The notes under the pieces are model-generated. The model was not told the DNA's origin. It ran no database searches and worked only from the letters and a program-made list of their open reading frames with translations. Of a stretch of DNA of 64,000 nucleotides, positions 43,462-52,247 are shown piece by piece. The stretch is from Cyclobacterium salsum (lineage in GTDB: Bacteria; Bacteroidota; Bacteroidia; Cytophagales; Cyclobacteriaceae), in assembly GCF_010119245.1 (NCBI RefSeq), contig NZ_WNKG01000006.1:310001-374000 (forward strand). Direction: 5' to 3'. Made by a program: the position numbers and the translations under genes. Within the stretch, counting starts at the first letter, position 1, and each line of letters begins with the position of its first letter.

Positions 43462-45618
43462 TCACTCTTCGGATGTCATGAATTTCCAGCGAACTGCTCC
43501 GATGGTAGTCGGTTTCCCTTTGGCTACGGGTGTCAGAAAACCTTCCCACTGCCCCTTAGCGTCTTTTTCTACTCTGAACTCCCGCCAGGTGTATGCGCCC
43601 TTTTCAAAATCGAAGGAGTACCCATCGTCATCGTAGTACCGATACGTAGCCGGTTCCCTACCATAATGTCTGATTTCCAGGTCTACTACCTCCCCCTTTG
43701 CAGGAGCGTGGAGTCGTGGCTCCATCAAGGGGATGATGCTGCCCTCTTTCACGAAAACAGGAATGCGGTCCAGCCGGGCCTGCACGTCGATGATTTCTCC
43801 ATTTCCAGCAAAACTTCCATCATAGAAATCATACCAATTGCCTCTAGGCAGGATCACTTTTCTGGATGTCTCACCGGAAAATAGTGGAGCGACCAACAGG
43901 GAAGGACCCGCCATGTATTGGTCCTTCATTTCTTTTCTCACCGCCTCTGCATAGGGATTGGATTCGAGGTCGGCAGGCCCTTCCAAAGAACCGGAAGATC
44001 CATTCACCTGGTTAAACCCGGGTTCCAGATTCATCCCCCGGAAGGGTGGAATCCCCTCGAAATGATACTGTGCAAAACTGGAATACCAATAAGGGATCAT
44101 CTGCATGCGTAATAGCGCCATGGCTTTTACTTCCGCTTCCACCTCGGGATAGGTCCAGGGTTTGGTGCCGCTGGCCCAGGCATTGATCATCGCCATGGGT
44201 GAAAATACCACCGTTTGAAACCTTCGGAGCCACTCTTCCGCCGTGTCCGATGCCCTCGCCTCGGGGGTCCATAAAATGCCGGAATACCCACTGTTAATTA
44301 AAGCGGTGATAAAGTCCCGATGATTGTAATAATCATTGTAAAGCACGTATGGAAAGGAAACCCCTCCGCCATTGGAGGCCCTTACCAGGCCCCAGGTCCT
44401 GCGATTTTGTTGCCTGAAAAGCTCCGTACTCTGTTTTTGTACGAGAAGCCCATACGTCTGTCGCATTTGTTCGGCCGCCAGGCCGGAAGGAAAGGTCGCC
44501 ACATCGGGCCATAGCCAGCGGTCATATCCGTCTACTTCGTCTATTTTGTAGCCGCCCACGCCGATTTCTAAATGGTCGCGTTTAAAATTTGCCCAATAAA
44601 TCTCCTGCGCCCTATCCATGCTTAGATCAGGAACCGCTCCTGCCCATACCGTATGACTTCCATAATAAGGTTTGAGCGTATCATAAAAAGTGGCCTCCGG
44701 AGAAACATACGGGTTCATCCAGAGATTTATACTCACTCCTTTTTCTTTCAGGGTTTCGGCAAGCAGTTCGGGGTCAGGAAATCGTACCGGGTCCCAGGCA
44801 AAGGTATTCGGGTAGGATTTGCTTTGCCAACCCGGCTCCAGGCCTACAAAATCCAGCGGAAAGCCTTTCTGTTCAAATTCATCAACCTCCCGGATAACTT
44901 CCTCCTGATCGTATAAGCGGTGTACACGCTGCGTAAATCCCAAGCCCCAACGCGGAGGGATGGGGCCGCCGCCATTTAGTAAATTAAATCGCTGAATCGC
45001 TTCCAATGGGGAGGGTCCGGCAAAAACATAAAAGGTGACACCGTCGGCCGGAACAAGCACTTCTACCCCATCCGAATAAGGACTAGCGGTCCAATCTGGA
45101 TCGGTATTCCGGTCCCTGGCCTCGGCAGGGTCTTTGCTGTCCAGTCGGGAAGCGGAGCCAGCATAGACATCCAGGTATCTGGCTGAGTTAATAAATATAC
45201 CATAACCCTGATCCGAAACATAAAAGGGAACAGGAGCATGGGTGCGGCCATTGTCCTCACCACCATAATGGTCCACATGAAGCCTTAAAATTCGCCCTCT
45301 CTGATGGATTGTTTTAAAATTCAAACCAAAACCAAACAATTGTTCCTCTCTTTGCAGCGGGAATTTCAAGTAGGTGTTACCATCCTGTTGCCTGCCTATG
45401 ATTTCTTCTTTGCTTAACGGGAATTCCGCTCCTCCCAATTTTTCCAAGGAAGCCATGTTGGGACTTGGTTCTGCCGCAGACCACAAATCATAGGCCTCCG
45501 GGGTGCCGGTGGTACCTTTCCACACACCCGGAGCGACGACTTCCCAGCGGATATCCTGAGAGAAGGAAGGTAAAACGAGAAAAAATAACAGGAGAAAACA
45601 ACAAATGGCTTGTTTCAT
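43462..45618 (-). CDS. Secreted GH31 family alpha-glycosidase
   Basis: A 718-residue glycoside hydrolase with a signal peptide (MKQAICCFLLLFFLVLPSFS). An N-terminal beta-sandwich domain precedes the barrel that starts near RWGLGFTQR. The nucleophile should be the Asp in GGYKIDEVDGYD, and the likely acid/base lies in ILWTPEARASDTAEE; both fit GH31. C-terminal beta domains follow (GPSLLVAPLFSGE, RGNWYDFYDG). Family members cleave alpha-glucosides or alpha-xylosides; the exact substrate is not predicted. Secretion suggests it acts in the periplasm or on imported oligosaccharides. It is divergent from the DUF3748-like gene. No SusC/SusD pair is nearby. Confidence 0.92.
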   Translation of the reverse strand: MKQAICCFLLLFFLVLPSFSQDIRWEVVAPGVWKGTTGTPEAYDLWSAAEPSPNMASLEKLGGAEFPLSKEEIIGRQQDGNTYLKFPLQREEQLFGFGLNFKTIHQRGRILRLHVDHYGGEDNGRTHAPVPFYVSDQGYGIFINSARYLDVYAGSASRLDSKDPAEARDRNTDPDWTASPYSDGVEVLVPADGVTFYVFAGPSPLEAIQRFNLLNGGGPIPPRWGLGFTQRVHRLYDQEEVIREVDEFEQKGFPLDFVGLEPGWQSKSYPNTFAWDPVRFPDPELLAETLKEKGVSINLWMNPYVSPEATFYDTLKPYYGSHTVWAGAVPDLSMDRAQEIYWANFKRDHLEIGVGGYKIDEVDGYDRWLWPDVATFPSGLAAEQMRQTYGLLVQKQSTELFRQQNRRTWGLVRASNGGGVSFPYVLYNDYYNHRDFITALINSGYSGILWTPEARASDTAEEWLRRFQTVVFSPMAMINAWASGTKPWTYPEVEAEVKAMALLRMQMIPYWYSSFAQYHFEGIPPFRGMNLEPGFNQVNGSSGSLEGPADLESNPYAEAVRKEMKDQYMAGPSLLVAPLFSGETSRKVILPRGNWYDFYDGSFAGNGEIIDVQARLDRIPVFVKEGSIIPLMEPRLHAPAKGEVVDLEIRHYGREPATYRYYDDDGYSFDFEKGAYTWREFRVEKDAKGQWEGFLTPVAKGKPTTIGAVRWKFMTSEE

Positions 45619-45762
45619 CGGGTTTGGGTTGGTTAATGGAAAGTAAATTGAGAAAAAAAACGGAATATTGAAACTTTTTATTTTGGGAGAGTAGTTCTCA
45701 GCGGTGGTACAAATCGCAAATGGAATCGTATTCTAAGAAATAAATCAGTTCTTCCTCTCGCA

Positions 45763-47154
45763 ATGCATATAAATTCCAACCAGTTACTCCTTTTCCTTTT
45801 GCCTGTCCTGTCGCTCATTTCCTTCATAAGCTGTCCTGCCCAAGAATTATGGAAAATAAGGCAACTGACAGCAGCTGAGAAAAACCATGAATTGGATCAT
45901 AACCAGAATTTCTCTCCGGATGATCAATGGATTGTGTACGACACCCGCCCGGATCCTTCCGGTATAGCCCGGAATCAGCATATCGAAAAGGTAGATGTTG
46001 AAAATGGACGCACGAAAATCGTGTATCAGGTGGAGGGAGCCAATCCTTTCGGGCCGGGAGTGGGAGCGGTGAGTTACCATCCTTTAAAAAATCAGTTTGT
46101 TTTTATTCATGGTCTACCGGATGCCGATTCCCTGAAGCCCTATGCGGGACACCGACGACTGGGGAGAATAGTCGATGAATCGAGGGGGAAGCACGCTTAC
46201 TGGATGGATAGCAGGGATGTGATACAGCCTTTCACTCCCGGGGCCTTACGTGGCGGAACACACCGGCACCAATGGAGTGCGGACGGAAACTGGATAGGAT
46301 TTACGTATAATGATGCCTTAATGGTCGCCCTGGAGGAAAAAACAAGAGGAGTTCACGATTTACGGACCCTGGGGGTGTCCAAGCGAATAAGCCCGGCTGT
46401 AAAGGTGGATATTGCCCATTCCGATGAAAACATTCAGGGAAGCTGGTTTTCAGTATTGTTGGTAAAAGTAGTTTCCGACCCTAAAGCCGGAAGTGGGGAA
46501 ATCAGCCGTGCTTACAGTGATTGGTGGGTTGGTAAACAGGGGTACCGCAGGCAAGACGGGACCTTTCAGCGCGCCAGGGCTTTTTTAGGAGATTTGATAA
46601 GCGAGAAAGGAGCGAAAATCACCGAAGTATTTATGGTAGATGTGCCGGAAAACATCGATATACCCGGTAAAAACGGACCCCTTGAAGGAACGGATAAAAC
46701 CATGCCCATGCCTCCGAAAGGAGCCACGGTTAGACGGCTTACTTTTACTGAACACAAGAAATTTCCCGGAGTGGCTTCCGAACCCCGGCATTGGGTGAGT
46801 TCTTCGATGGATGGATCCTATATTAGTTTCCTGGCGAAAGATGACAACGGAATCGTCCAAGTGTTTTTGATAGCCACTGCCGGGGGAGAGCCAATCCAGG
46901 TCAGTAATCATGATACTTCCGTACAAAGCATGGTGCGCTGGCACCCGGAACAAAGGGAGTTTGTTTATGTTTGCAATCAAAGCCTGTACCTTTGTCAGCT
47001 TGACGTTAGAGGTAAACCGGAGGTTCCGAAAAAGATCAGCCCTACCTTTGACACCAAACCCTTTTCGCCAATTTATTCCCGGGACGGTGATCGATTGGCT
47101 TTTAACCGTTATGTGGACGGGTATGTCCAGATTTTCCTGGCGGATAGGCCTTGA
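45763..47154 (+). CDS. Secreted WD40-like (DUF3748/YidR-type) protein
   Basis: A 463-residue protein with a signal peptide and a beta-propeller-like sequence of TolB/PD40 type (NFSPDDQWIVYDTR near 50, SADGNWIGFTY near 170, MDGSYISFLAKDDN near 350, YSRDGDRLAFNRY near 440). The opening and the GTHRHQWSADG stretch resemble the DUF3748 family typified by E. coli YidR, of unknown function; I am not certain of that assignment. It is convergent with the cytochrome gene, whose stop is 2 bases from its own. Confidence 0.72.
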   Translation: MHINSNQLLLFLLPVLSLISFISCPAQELWKIRQLTAAEKNHELDHNQNFSPDDQWIVYDTRPDPSGIARNQHIEKVDVENGRTKIVYQVEGANPFGPGVGAVSYHPLKNQFVFIHGLPDADSLKPYAGHRRLGRIVDESRGKHAYWMDSRDVIQPFTPGALRGGTHRHQWSADGNWIGFTYNDALMVALEEKTRGVHDLRTLGVSKRISPAVKVDIAHSDENIQGSWFSVLLVKVVSDPKAGSGEISRAYSDWWVGKQGYRRQDGTFQRARAFLGDLISEKGAKITEVFMVDVPENIDIPGKNGPLEGTDKTMPMPPKGATVRRLTFTEHKKFPGVASEPRHWVSSSMDGSYISFLAKDDNGIVQVFLIATAGGEPIQVSNHDTSVQSMVRWHPEQREFVYVCNQSLYLCQLDVRGKPEVPKKISPTFDTKPFSPIYSRDGDRLAFNRYVDGYVQIFLADRP

Positions 47155-47155
47155 C

Positions 47156-47620
47156 TTATTCCTTTAACTCGTACCAGTCAATATTGGTAAGCGGCGGGCG
47201 CCGGCCGGTTTGTACCGGAGCGTAATTTTCAGAGAGGTAGTCTAAAATGGCGGCTTCCTGCTCACCTAAATCCCAGAGGTTTTGTGTCCGTTGCATCCAT
47301 CGGATCATTTTTTCCCAACCTTCCCTGTCCGCACGGTTCTGCGTGACGAGTTTTGCAGAATGGCAGGCCGTACAGTGAGCGATAACCAGACTCAGCCCCT
47401 CACCAGCAATAAAACCTGTCGGTTCATGGATGCCATTTTTGACCTGCGATTCAATTCCATCCACCTGAAGGGGTGCTACAGCATTTCGGATTTCCCCGTC
47501 TTTTGGAATGGTGTCGGTTTCCGATTGTTCTGTTTGAAAATAAACGCCAATTCCGATCAATACTAAAATCAAAAGGCCAGCACCCATCAAAAGCCGCAGG
47601 TTGGTAGGAAGGTGTTGCAT
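47156..47620 (-). CDS. Monohaem c-type cytochrome, likely sulfite dehydrogenase subunit
   Basis: A 154-residue protein anchored by an N-terminal hydrophobic helix (about 10-28) with one haem c site, CTACH, near residue 83 and a probable Met or His sixth ligand further on (WEKMIRWMQRT). It is encoded 4 bases after the sulfite-oxidase-like gene in the same direction, the arrangement of SorAB. By that context it would take electrons from the molybdenum enzyme and pass them to a periplasmic carrier or oxidase. Assignment rests on the neighbour and the motif; the sequence itself is short. Confidence 0.82.
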   Translation of the reverse strand: MQHLPTNLRLLMGAGLLILVLIGIGVYFQTEQSETDTIPKDGEIRNAVAPLQVDGIESQVKNGIHEPTGFIAGEGLSLVIAHCTACHSAKLVTQNRADREGWEKMIRWMQRTQNLWDLGEQEAAILDYLSENYAPVQTGRRPPLTNIDWYELKE

Positions 47621-47623
47621 GGA

Positions 47624-48853
47624 TCAGGAGATTTTAATGGCTATTCGGTGGCAGGCATTGTTTAGGTAGCCTTTTGGATTCCAGCCGGGTGTCAACATGG
47701 GTTGACTGATCCCATCAGTATCCGTGGCTTTGGCCCAGACTTCATAGTAGCCCTTTTCGGGAAAAGAAATAGTTGCTTCAAAACGTTGCCAGGCAAAAGG
47801 GTTAACCGGTTCTTGTAAGCTGCATGACTTCCAGGTAGCACCAAAATCAATGGAATAATCCACGGTTTGAACCTTCTTGGCGCCCGCCCAGGCATGGCCT
47901 CTAATGGACAGGGGTTGCCCTGCTCCGATCAATGCTCCTGACTTGGGATAAGTGATCAGCGATTTTACCGGCATGTTTTCGATGATACACATATCTTCAT
48001 TGGGTACTTCGATTCCGGGTTCAACCGGTTCGCAGGGAACGGAGTAGGAGGGAGGGGACATTTTTTCTCCGTCATGGATTTTGTTTCGAATGGAAAGGGT
48101 ATGAATCCATTTGCCCGATGCAGAGGCCGGAAAACCGGAGGCGATCAGGCGGAGCGGGTGGCCGTGTGCCACCGGTATATCTTCTCCATTCATGGCAAAA
48201 GCAAGAAGAGTTTGATCTTCCATGGCCTTATTCAGGGGAATCCCTCTGGAGATGGGGTTTTTGTCAGGATCCCTGCTCAGATGGGTGTCTGCTCCGTAAT
48301 ATCCGATGTAAACCGCATCCTCATTGATTCCTACATCCCGCAAGACATCCCGCAACCTGATCCCGGTCCAACTGGCACAGGAAACGGCACCAATGGTCCA
48401 TTGATTTCCCTTTGCGGGAGGATAGTATTCGCTTCTGCCGTTTCCGCCACATTCGAGAACCAGTTGATAGGTGTGCGTAGGAAATTGAGATTTAAGGGTT
48501 TCGAGGCTGTAAGTCTTTTCCTGAGGCACCGACTCTCCCTTAATGGTCAGCGTCCAGGTTTCAGGATTTATTTCTTCAGGGATTAAACCATTATTCCGAA
48601 TAAACATTTTAGCTGCCGGGGTGACCGAATCGTCGAGCAAATGGGCTTGTGCTTCTATATTCCAGGGCAGATCATTTAGCACCCGCATCTCTTTGTGTTT
48701 TCCGAAAAGTTTTCCGGGGTCCTGATTTTGCTGCAGGGCAAGCGGAGTGTACCCATCGGGAAGCGCGTATACAATTTCCGCTCCCAGCAAGGCGGCCATG
48801 GAACCCAGACTTGCATTTTTTATAAACTTTCTTCTATTGAAAGACTTCTTCAT
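47624..48853 (-). CDS. Molybdopterin sulfite oxidase-like enzyme (SorA-like)
   Basis: 409 residues from the ATG at 48851-48853. The N terminus has a twin-arginine signal (NRRKFIKNASLGSMAALLGA), so it is exported folded with its cofactor. The molybdenum-ligating Cys should be that in VLECGGNGRSEY; the oxidoreductase_molyb core covers about 90-290 and the Mo-co dimerisation domain follows (HAWAGAKKVQTVDYSID). Such enzymes oxidise sulfite or related sulfur compounds. No molybdopterin synthesis genes are nearby. Together with the cytochrome gene 4 bases downstream it makes a SorAB-like pair. YedY-type reductases are an alternative, but the dimerisation domain argues for the sulfite oxidase type. 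Confidence 0.88.
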   Translation of the reverse strand: MKKSFNRRKFIKNASLGSMAALLGAEIVYALPDGYTPLALQQNQDPGKLFGKHKEMRVLNDLPWNIEAQAHLLDDSVTPAAKMFIRNNGLIPEEINPETWTLTIKGESVPQEKTYSLETLKSQFPTHTYQLVLECGGNGRSEYYPPAKGNQWTIGAVSCASWTGIRLRDVLRDVGINEDAVYIGYYGADTHLSRDPDKNPISRGIPLNKAMEDQTLLAFAMNGEDIPVAHGHPLRLIASGFPASASGKWIHTLSIRNKIHDGEKMSPPSYSVPCEPVEPGIEVPNEDMCIIENMPVKSLITYPKSGALIGAGQPLSIRGHAWAGAKKVQTVDYSIDFGATWKSCSLQEPVNPFAWQRFEATISFPEKGYYEVWAKATDTDGISQPMLTPGWNPKGYLNNACHRIAIKIS

Positions 48854-48925
48854 GAATTCCCCTTTTAATTTTTGCAGCAAAATAGGCTTTTTTTCAGGTT
48901 TTTTCAACCCCGAAATCTGCTAATC

Positions 48926-49624
48926 TTAAGTGACGTTGAAATACGAGTTGAGTTCCTCCTGCATGAGGTCCCTGTCCTGTAGATCCTTGATTACCCGCCC
49001 TTTTTCCAAAAGCACGATCCGTTCGCAAATTTCTGTCACATGGCTGAGATCGTGGCTTGATAGTAAAAAAGTGACCAGGTGATCCTTATTTTCTTTTTGG
49101 ATCAACTTTTTCAGCCGGATCTGAGAGCTGGGATCCAGGTTTTCGAACGGCTCATCCAGCAGCACCGCTTCCGGATTGCCGAGCAAGGCGGCGGCGATTC
49201 CCACCTTTTTGATGTTGCCTTTGGAGAGATCCCGGATGTATTTTTTATTACCGACGATTTCGCCGTTAAAAAAGTCCGTGAATTTGCTCAAGTGGAGCTG
49301 CAAATCCTCCTCTGACAGGTGGTAGATTTTTCGAAGTGTTTGGAAGTATTCATCTGGGCTGAGGTAGGAGAGCAGCATGTTTTCATCCAAGTAGGCACCC
49401 ATTTTTATTTTCCATTGCTCATCTTTACTAACATCTTCGTCGTCTATGGTCACGACACCTTCGGTGGCCCGAACCAGGTCCAGAATGGTGCGGAACAGGG
49501 TGGTTTTACCCGCACCGTTATTTCCAACCAAGCCGAAACATTGACCTTTGGGAATGCTGAGGCTAGGGATATCCAAAACGGTAGCCTCACCGTAGATTTT
49601 TTTTAAAGCGGTTATTTGTATCAT
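48926..49624 (-). CDS. ABC transporter ATP-binding protein
   Basis: A 232-residue ABC-2-type ATPase. Walker A is GNNGAGKTTLF (about 34-44) and Walker B AVLLDEPFENLDP near 155-167, with the H-loop His in LLSSHDLSHV. The ABC signature is degenerate, LSKGN in place of LSGGQ, as often seen in ABC-2 exporters of this kind. The ATG overlaps the stop of the permease gene by 4 bases. The pair resembles the gliding/daunorubicin-type exporters of Bacteroidota; the cargo is unknown. Confidence 0.93.
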   Translation of the reverse strand: MIQITALKKIYGEATVLDIPSLSIPKGQCFGLVGNNGAGKTTLFRTILDLVRATEGVVTIDDEDVSKDEQWKIKMGAYLDENMLLSYLSPDEYFQTLRKIYHLSEEDLQLHLSKFTDFFNGEIVGNKKYIRDLSKGNIKKVGIAAALLGNPEAVLLDEPFENLDPSSQIRLKKLIQKENKDHLVTFLLSSHDLSHVTEICERIVLLEKGRVIKDLQDRDLMQEELNSYFNVT

Positions 49625-51108
49625 AATTCCTGACGAAAAGAAGATGCTATTTCATATTTCATCTCGATCACCTTTTCAGCCATCAGGGAGGAAATTCGCG
49701 GAAGAATAATTAATCCAAACGCACCGGTAGATCCAAGCGCAATCAAGCCTACATAATCATTAAACCAATAGGAAAAAGGAAGAAAAACACCATAAGGAGC
49801 AGCTAACAGTGGAATGATGATCAAAAACTGGGAGAGCCCCATGCCTTCATAATTAAAGACAGAGCCTTTGTTCAGATCCATGGGTTTGGGTTTCCACAAG
49901 GCCAGAAAAATGACCAGATGCATGGTGATGCCCATGTTAAATAGAAAGGTCGCGATATGGATAAGCAAAATATCCCACCCAAAATATACATAGGGAAGTG
50001 AAAGGATAAAGCACATTAAGGATATACCGATAAACAACAGGTATTTTCCACGTACCAGTGCTCTTAAACCGTTTCGTTGGTGAACATAAAAATCGAATGC
50101 AGGCGAATTCCAGCTTAGAAAAAGCTGTCCGTATTGTGTCATGAAAATACCCGTGATAAAGGTGCCGACAAAGATGAACACATTACTAAAACCCGTCTCC
50201 GTCTGGTAGGCCGGATTGTTATAAAAAATCAAGCCATACAAGAGAAATACCAGGCATAAGGTGAGGTAGGTACGGCTCTTCTTGTGACGAATGATGAGCT
50301 TCCACTCCAGATTAGCGACCTCTCCCGCCAGGCCAAATTTTGATAAAAACCCCAGGTCTCTGTTGGCAAACTGCAGGTGCTCTCCTTCGCTCAACTCCTC
50401 CAGATAAGCGTTTTGGCGATAGTAGGCAAAACATAAGAAGTAACTCAAAATTAGAACGGTAAACAGCAGAATAACCGGTACCGGACTTTCGAGGGCAAAG
50501 GTGAAGACCGGCTCAAAAAAAGCACCCAGATCAAAAAAGCCGAAATAGCTAAGCCCTATTCCCAGCAGCAGTGCGGAAAATACGGAAAGAGTTCCGGTCA
50601 GGCTATCTTCAAACCGTTGTTTAAACCATAAAATAAACCAATGAATGGACCAACTGGTAAGCACCACTGCCACCAGCCAGGTAATGGCAGCAAATAGCCC
50701 ATAAGCCTGCTGTATTTCCACCACCGCAAATGGTGCGAATATCAAAAGGGAAATGAAATTTAGGGGAGAAATAAAACTGCTTCCTAATAAAAAATGGATG
50801 ATTTTGGATTTGGAAAGGGGCAGGTGTAGAAAATTTTCCAGGCTGAACACAGGTAACTGCTGAATAAAATACCGGTAAATAAGTTCCAGCATAAAAAAAT
50901 AGAGCAGACAGCTATTTATAAAATGTACCGCGTCAGGGATTCCCAAAATTTCCTTTACCAATCGGTTTAATACCAGGCCGAATAGAAATAAATAGGCTAA
51001 CAAAAACAAGCCGATAATGAAAACCACCACTCCGATAGCCAGACTTTTGGCAAAAGAACTGCTCCGCATTCTTTTTAATAGTTCCAATTTTAAAAGGGTT
51101 ATCAGCAT
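49621..51108 (-). CDS. ABC-2 family permease (DUF5687-like)
   Basis: A 495-residue integral membrane protein with about twelve hydrophobic segments, starting MLITLLKLELLKRMRSSSF, the pattern of the DUF5687 family found in Bacteroidota. It is encoded directly before its ATPase with an ATGA overlap. It probably forms the membrane part of a homodimeric exporter. Two inverted repeats lie in its upstream region, which is shared with the divergent GNAT gene. Substrate unknown. Confidence 0.85.
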   Translation of the reverse strand: MLITLLKLELLKRMRSSSFAKSLAIGVVVFIIGLFLLAYLFLFGLVLNRLVKEILGIPDAVHFINSCLLYFFMLELIYRYFIQQLPVFSLENFLHLPLSKSKIIHFLLGSSFISPLNFISLLIFAPFAVVEIQQAYGLFAAITWLVAVVLTSWSIHWFILWFKQRFEDSLTGTLSVFSALLLGIGLSYFGFFDLGAFFEPVFTFALESPVPVILLFTVLILSYFLCFAYYRQNAYLEELSEGEHLQFANRDLGFLSKFGLAGEVANLEWKLIIRHKKSRTYLTLCLVFLLYGLIFYNNPAYQTETGFSNVFIFVGTFITGIFMTQYGQLFLSWNSPAFDFYVHQRNGLRALVRGKYLLFIGISLMCFILSLPYVYFGWDILLIHIATFLFNMGITMHLVIFLALWKPKPMDLNKGSVFNYEGMGLSQFLIIIPLLAAPYGVFLPFSYWFNDYVGLIALGSTGAFGLIILPRISSLMAEKVIEMKYEIASSFRQEL

Positions 51109-51133
51109 TTGGGAATTCGGGTTTATTAGAAGT

Positions 51134-51180
51134 GCTGCCAGCTCTGGCAGCGGATATTTTTTCTAAAATAGAAAAAAAAT
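51134..51180. promoter_or_regulatory. Two inverted repeats in a divergent gap
   Basis: The first is GCTGCCAG/CTGGCAGC (51134-51141 and 51144-51151), perfect with a 2-base centre, which is too tight for a hairpin loop and more like an operator. The second is an AT-rich repeat TTTTTTCT/AGAAAAAA around 51157-51177. They lie between the permease and GNAT starts. I cannot say which gene they control. Confidence 0.35.
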
Positions 51181-51247
51181 AGCAACGGCCCTTAAAAATT
51201 TCCCCTTTACTCTTAAATAGTAGATCTTTGAGAATCGATAAAAGCCT

Positions 51248-52108
51248 ATGGATGCTGAAATTTACATTCGACAAATGCTGCCTGAGGACCTCGACCTGGC
51301 CTTGGTGTTGAAAAAAACCGAGGGCTGGAACCAAACCAGGGAGGACTGGCAGTTTTTTTTAAGACAACAGCCCAGCCTCTGTCTGGTGGCAGTGGTCGAA
51401 GACAAACCGGTGGGTACGGTTACTGCAGTTGCTTATCAGAGCAGGCTGGCATGGATCGGAATGATGTTAGTAGATCGGAAATTCCGCAGAAAGGGGATTA
51501 GCAAGATGTTGATGCGAGAGATCCTTCACCGGTTGGAAGGCTTTTCCACCATCAAACTGGATGCAACGCCGGAGGGCCGGTTTGTTTACCAACAGCTGGG
51601 TTTTAAAAAGGAGTATTCACTGTGGCGATTTATCAGAAAGGAGAACCCTTCGCGTCGGGAACCTGACCGGGATGCGGGAATCAGCCCGGTTTCCGTGGCA
51701 GATCTTCCAAAACTTGAAAAATTGGATACCATGGTGTTCGGAGCTGGCAGGGATAATGTCCTCCGTTACTTATTGGCAGCCTTCCCGGCGGGAGCATTTA
51801 TGCTGGAAGAAGGGGGTGAAATAAAAGGTTTTTTGTTCAGTAGAAAAGGGAGCGATTATACACAGCTAGGTCCTTTGGTGGCAAAAGATGAAACGGTAGC
51901 CAGAAGATTGATCAGTCAGGCACTTGCTCAATTAAATGAACACGCGCTGGTGCTGGATGTAGCCGCTAGCAGGCAAGAATTGATGTCTTGGTTGGTGAAT
52001 CGGGGCTTCGAACAGCGGAGGGAATTGGTTCGAATGTATTTACAGGACAACCGTTATTCAGGGATACCTGAAAAATACTATCTGATAGCCGGTCCGGAGT
52101 TTGGATAG
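51248..52108 (+). CDS. GNAT acetyltransferase with a second C-terminal GNAT-like domain
   Basis: A 286-residue protein. The first domain has the acetyl-CoA binding stretch MMLVDRKFRRKGISKMLMRE (about 78-97). The second half (about 145-286) resembles Acetyltransf_18, a family of tandem-GNAT proteins in which the second domain lacks a clear acetyl-CoA loop. The acceptor is unknown. Divergent from the ABC permease gene and upstream of dnaX on the same strand, but with a 139-base gap and a hairpin between. Confidence 0.85.
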   Translation: MDAEIYIRQMLPEDLDLALVLKKTEGWNQTREDWQFFLRQQPSLCLVAVVEDKPVGTVTAVAYQSRLAWIGMMLVDRKFRRKGISKMLMREILHRLEGFSTIKLDATPEGRFVYQQLGFKKEYSLWRFIRKENPSRREPDRDAGISPVSVADLPKLEKLDTMVFGAGRDNVLRYLLAAFPAGAFMLEEGGEIKGFLFSRKGSDYTQLGPLVAKDETVARRLISQALAQLNEHALVLDVAASRQELMSWLVNRGFEQRRELVRMYLQDNRYSGIPEKYYLIAGPEFG

Positions 52109-52179
52109 GGAAAGCTATTTTGGTAAGTATAATGGGGAAAGAAGGAGCGTATTTTAAGTGTCAAATTTTCAGTAAGTTA

Positions 52180-52208
52180 CCTCCGGTAAATACCTAAAAT
52201 CCCGGAGG
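52180..52208. other. Hairpin between GNAT and dnaX
   Basis: A 7-base-pair stem CCTCCGG/CCGGAGG (52180-52186 and 52202-52208) with a 15-base loop and no T run. It lies about 70 bases after the GNAT stop and 40 bases before dnaX. It may be a weak terminator or part of the dnaX leader. Confidence 0.35.
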
Positions 52209-52247
52209 GAAGGGATTTAAGTTCGATTAATTTTATAACTTGCAGCG

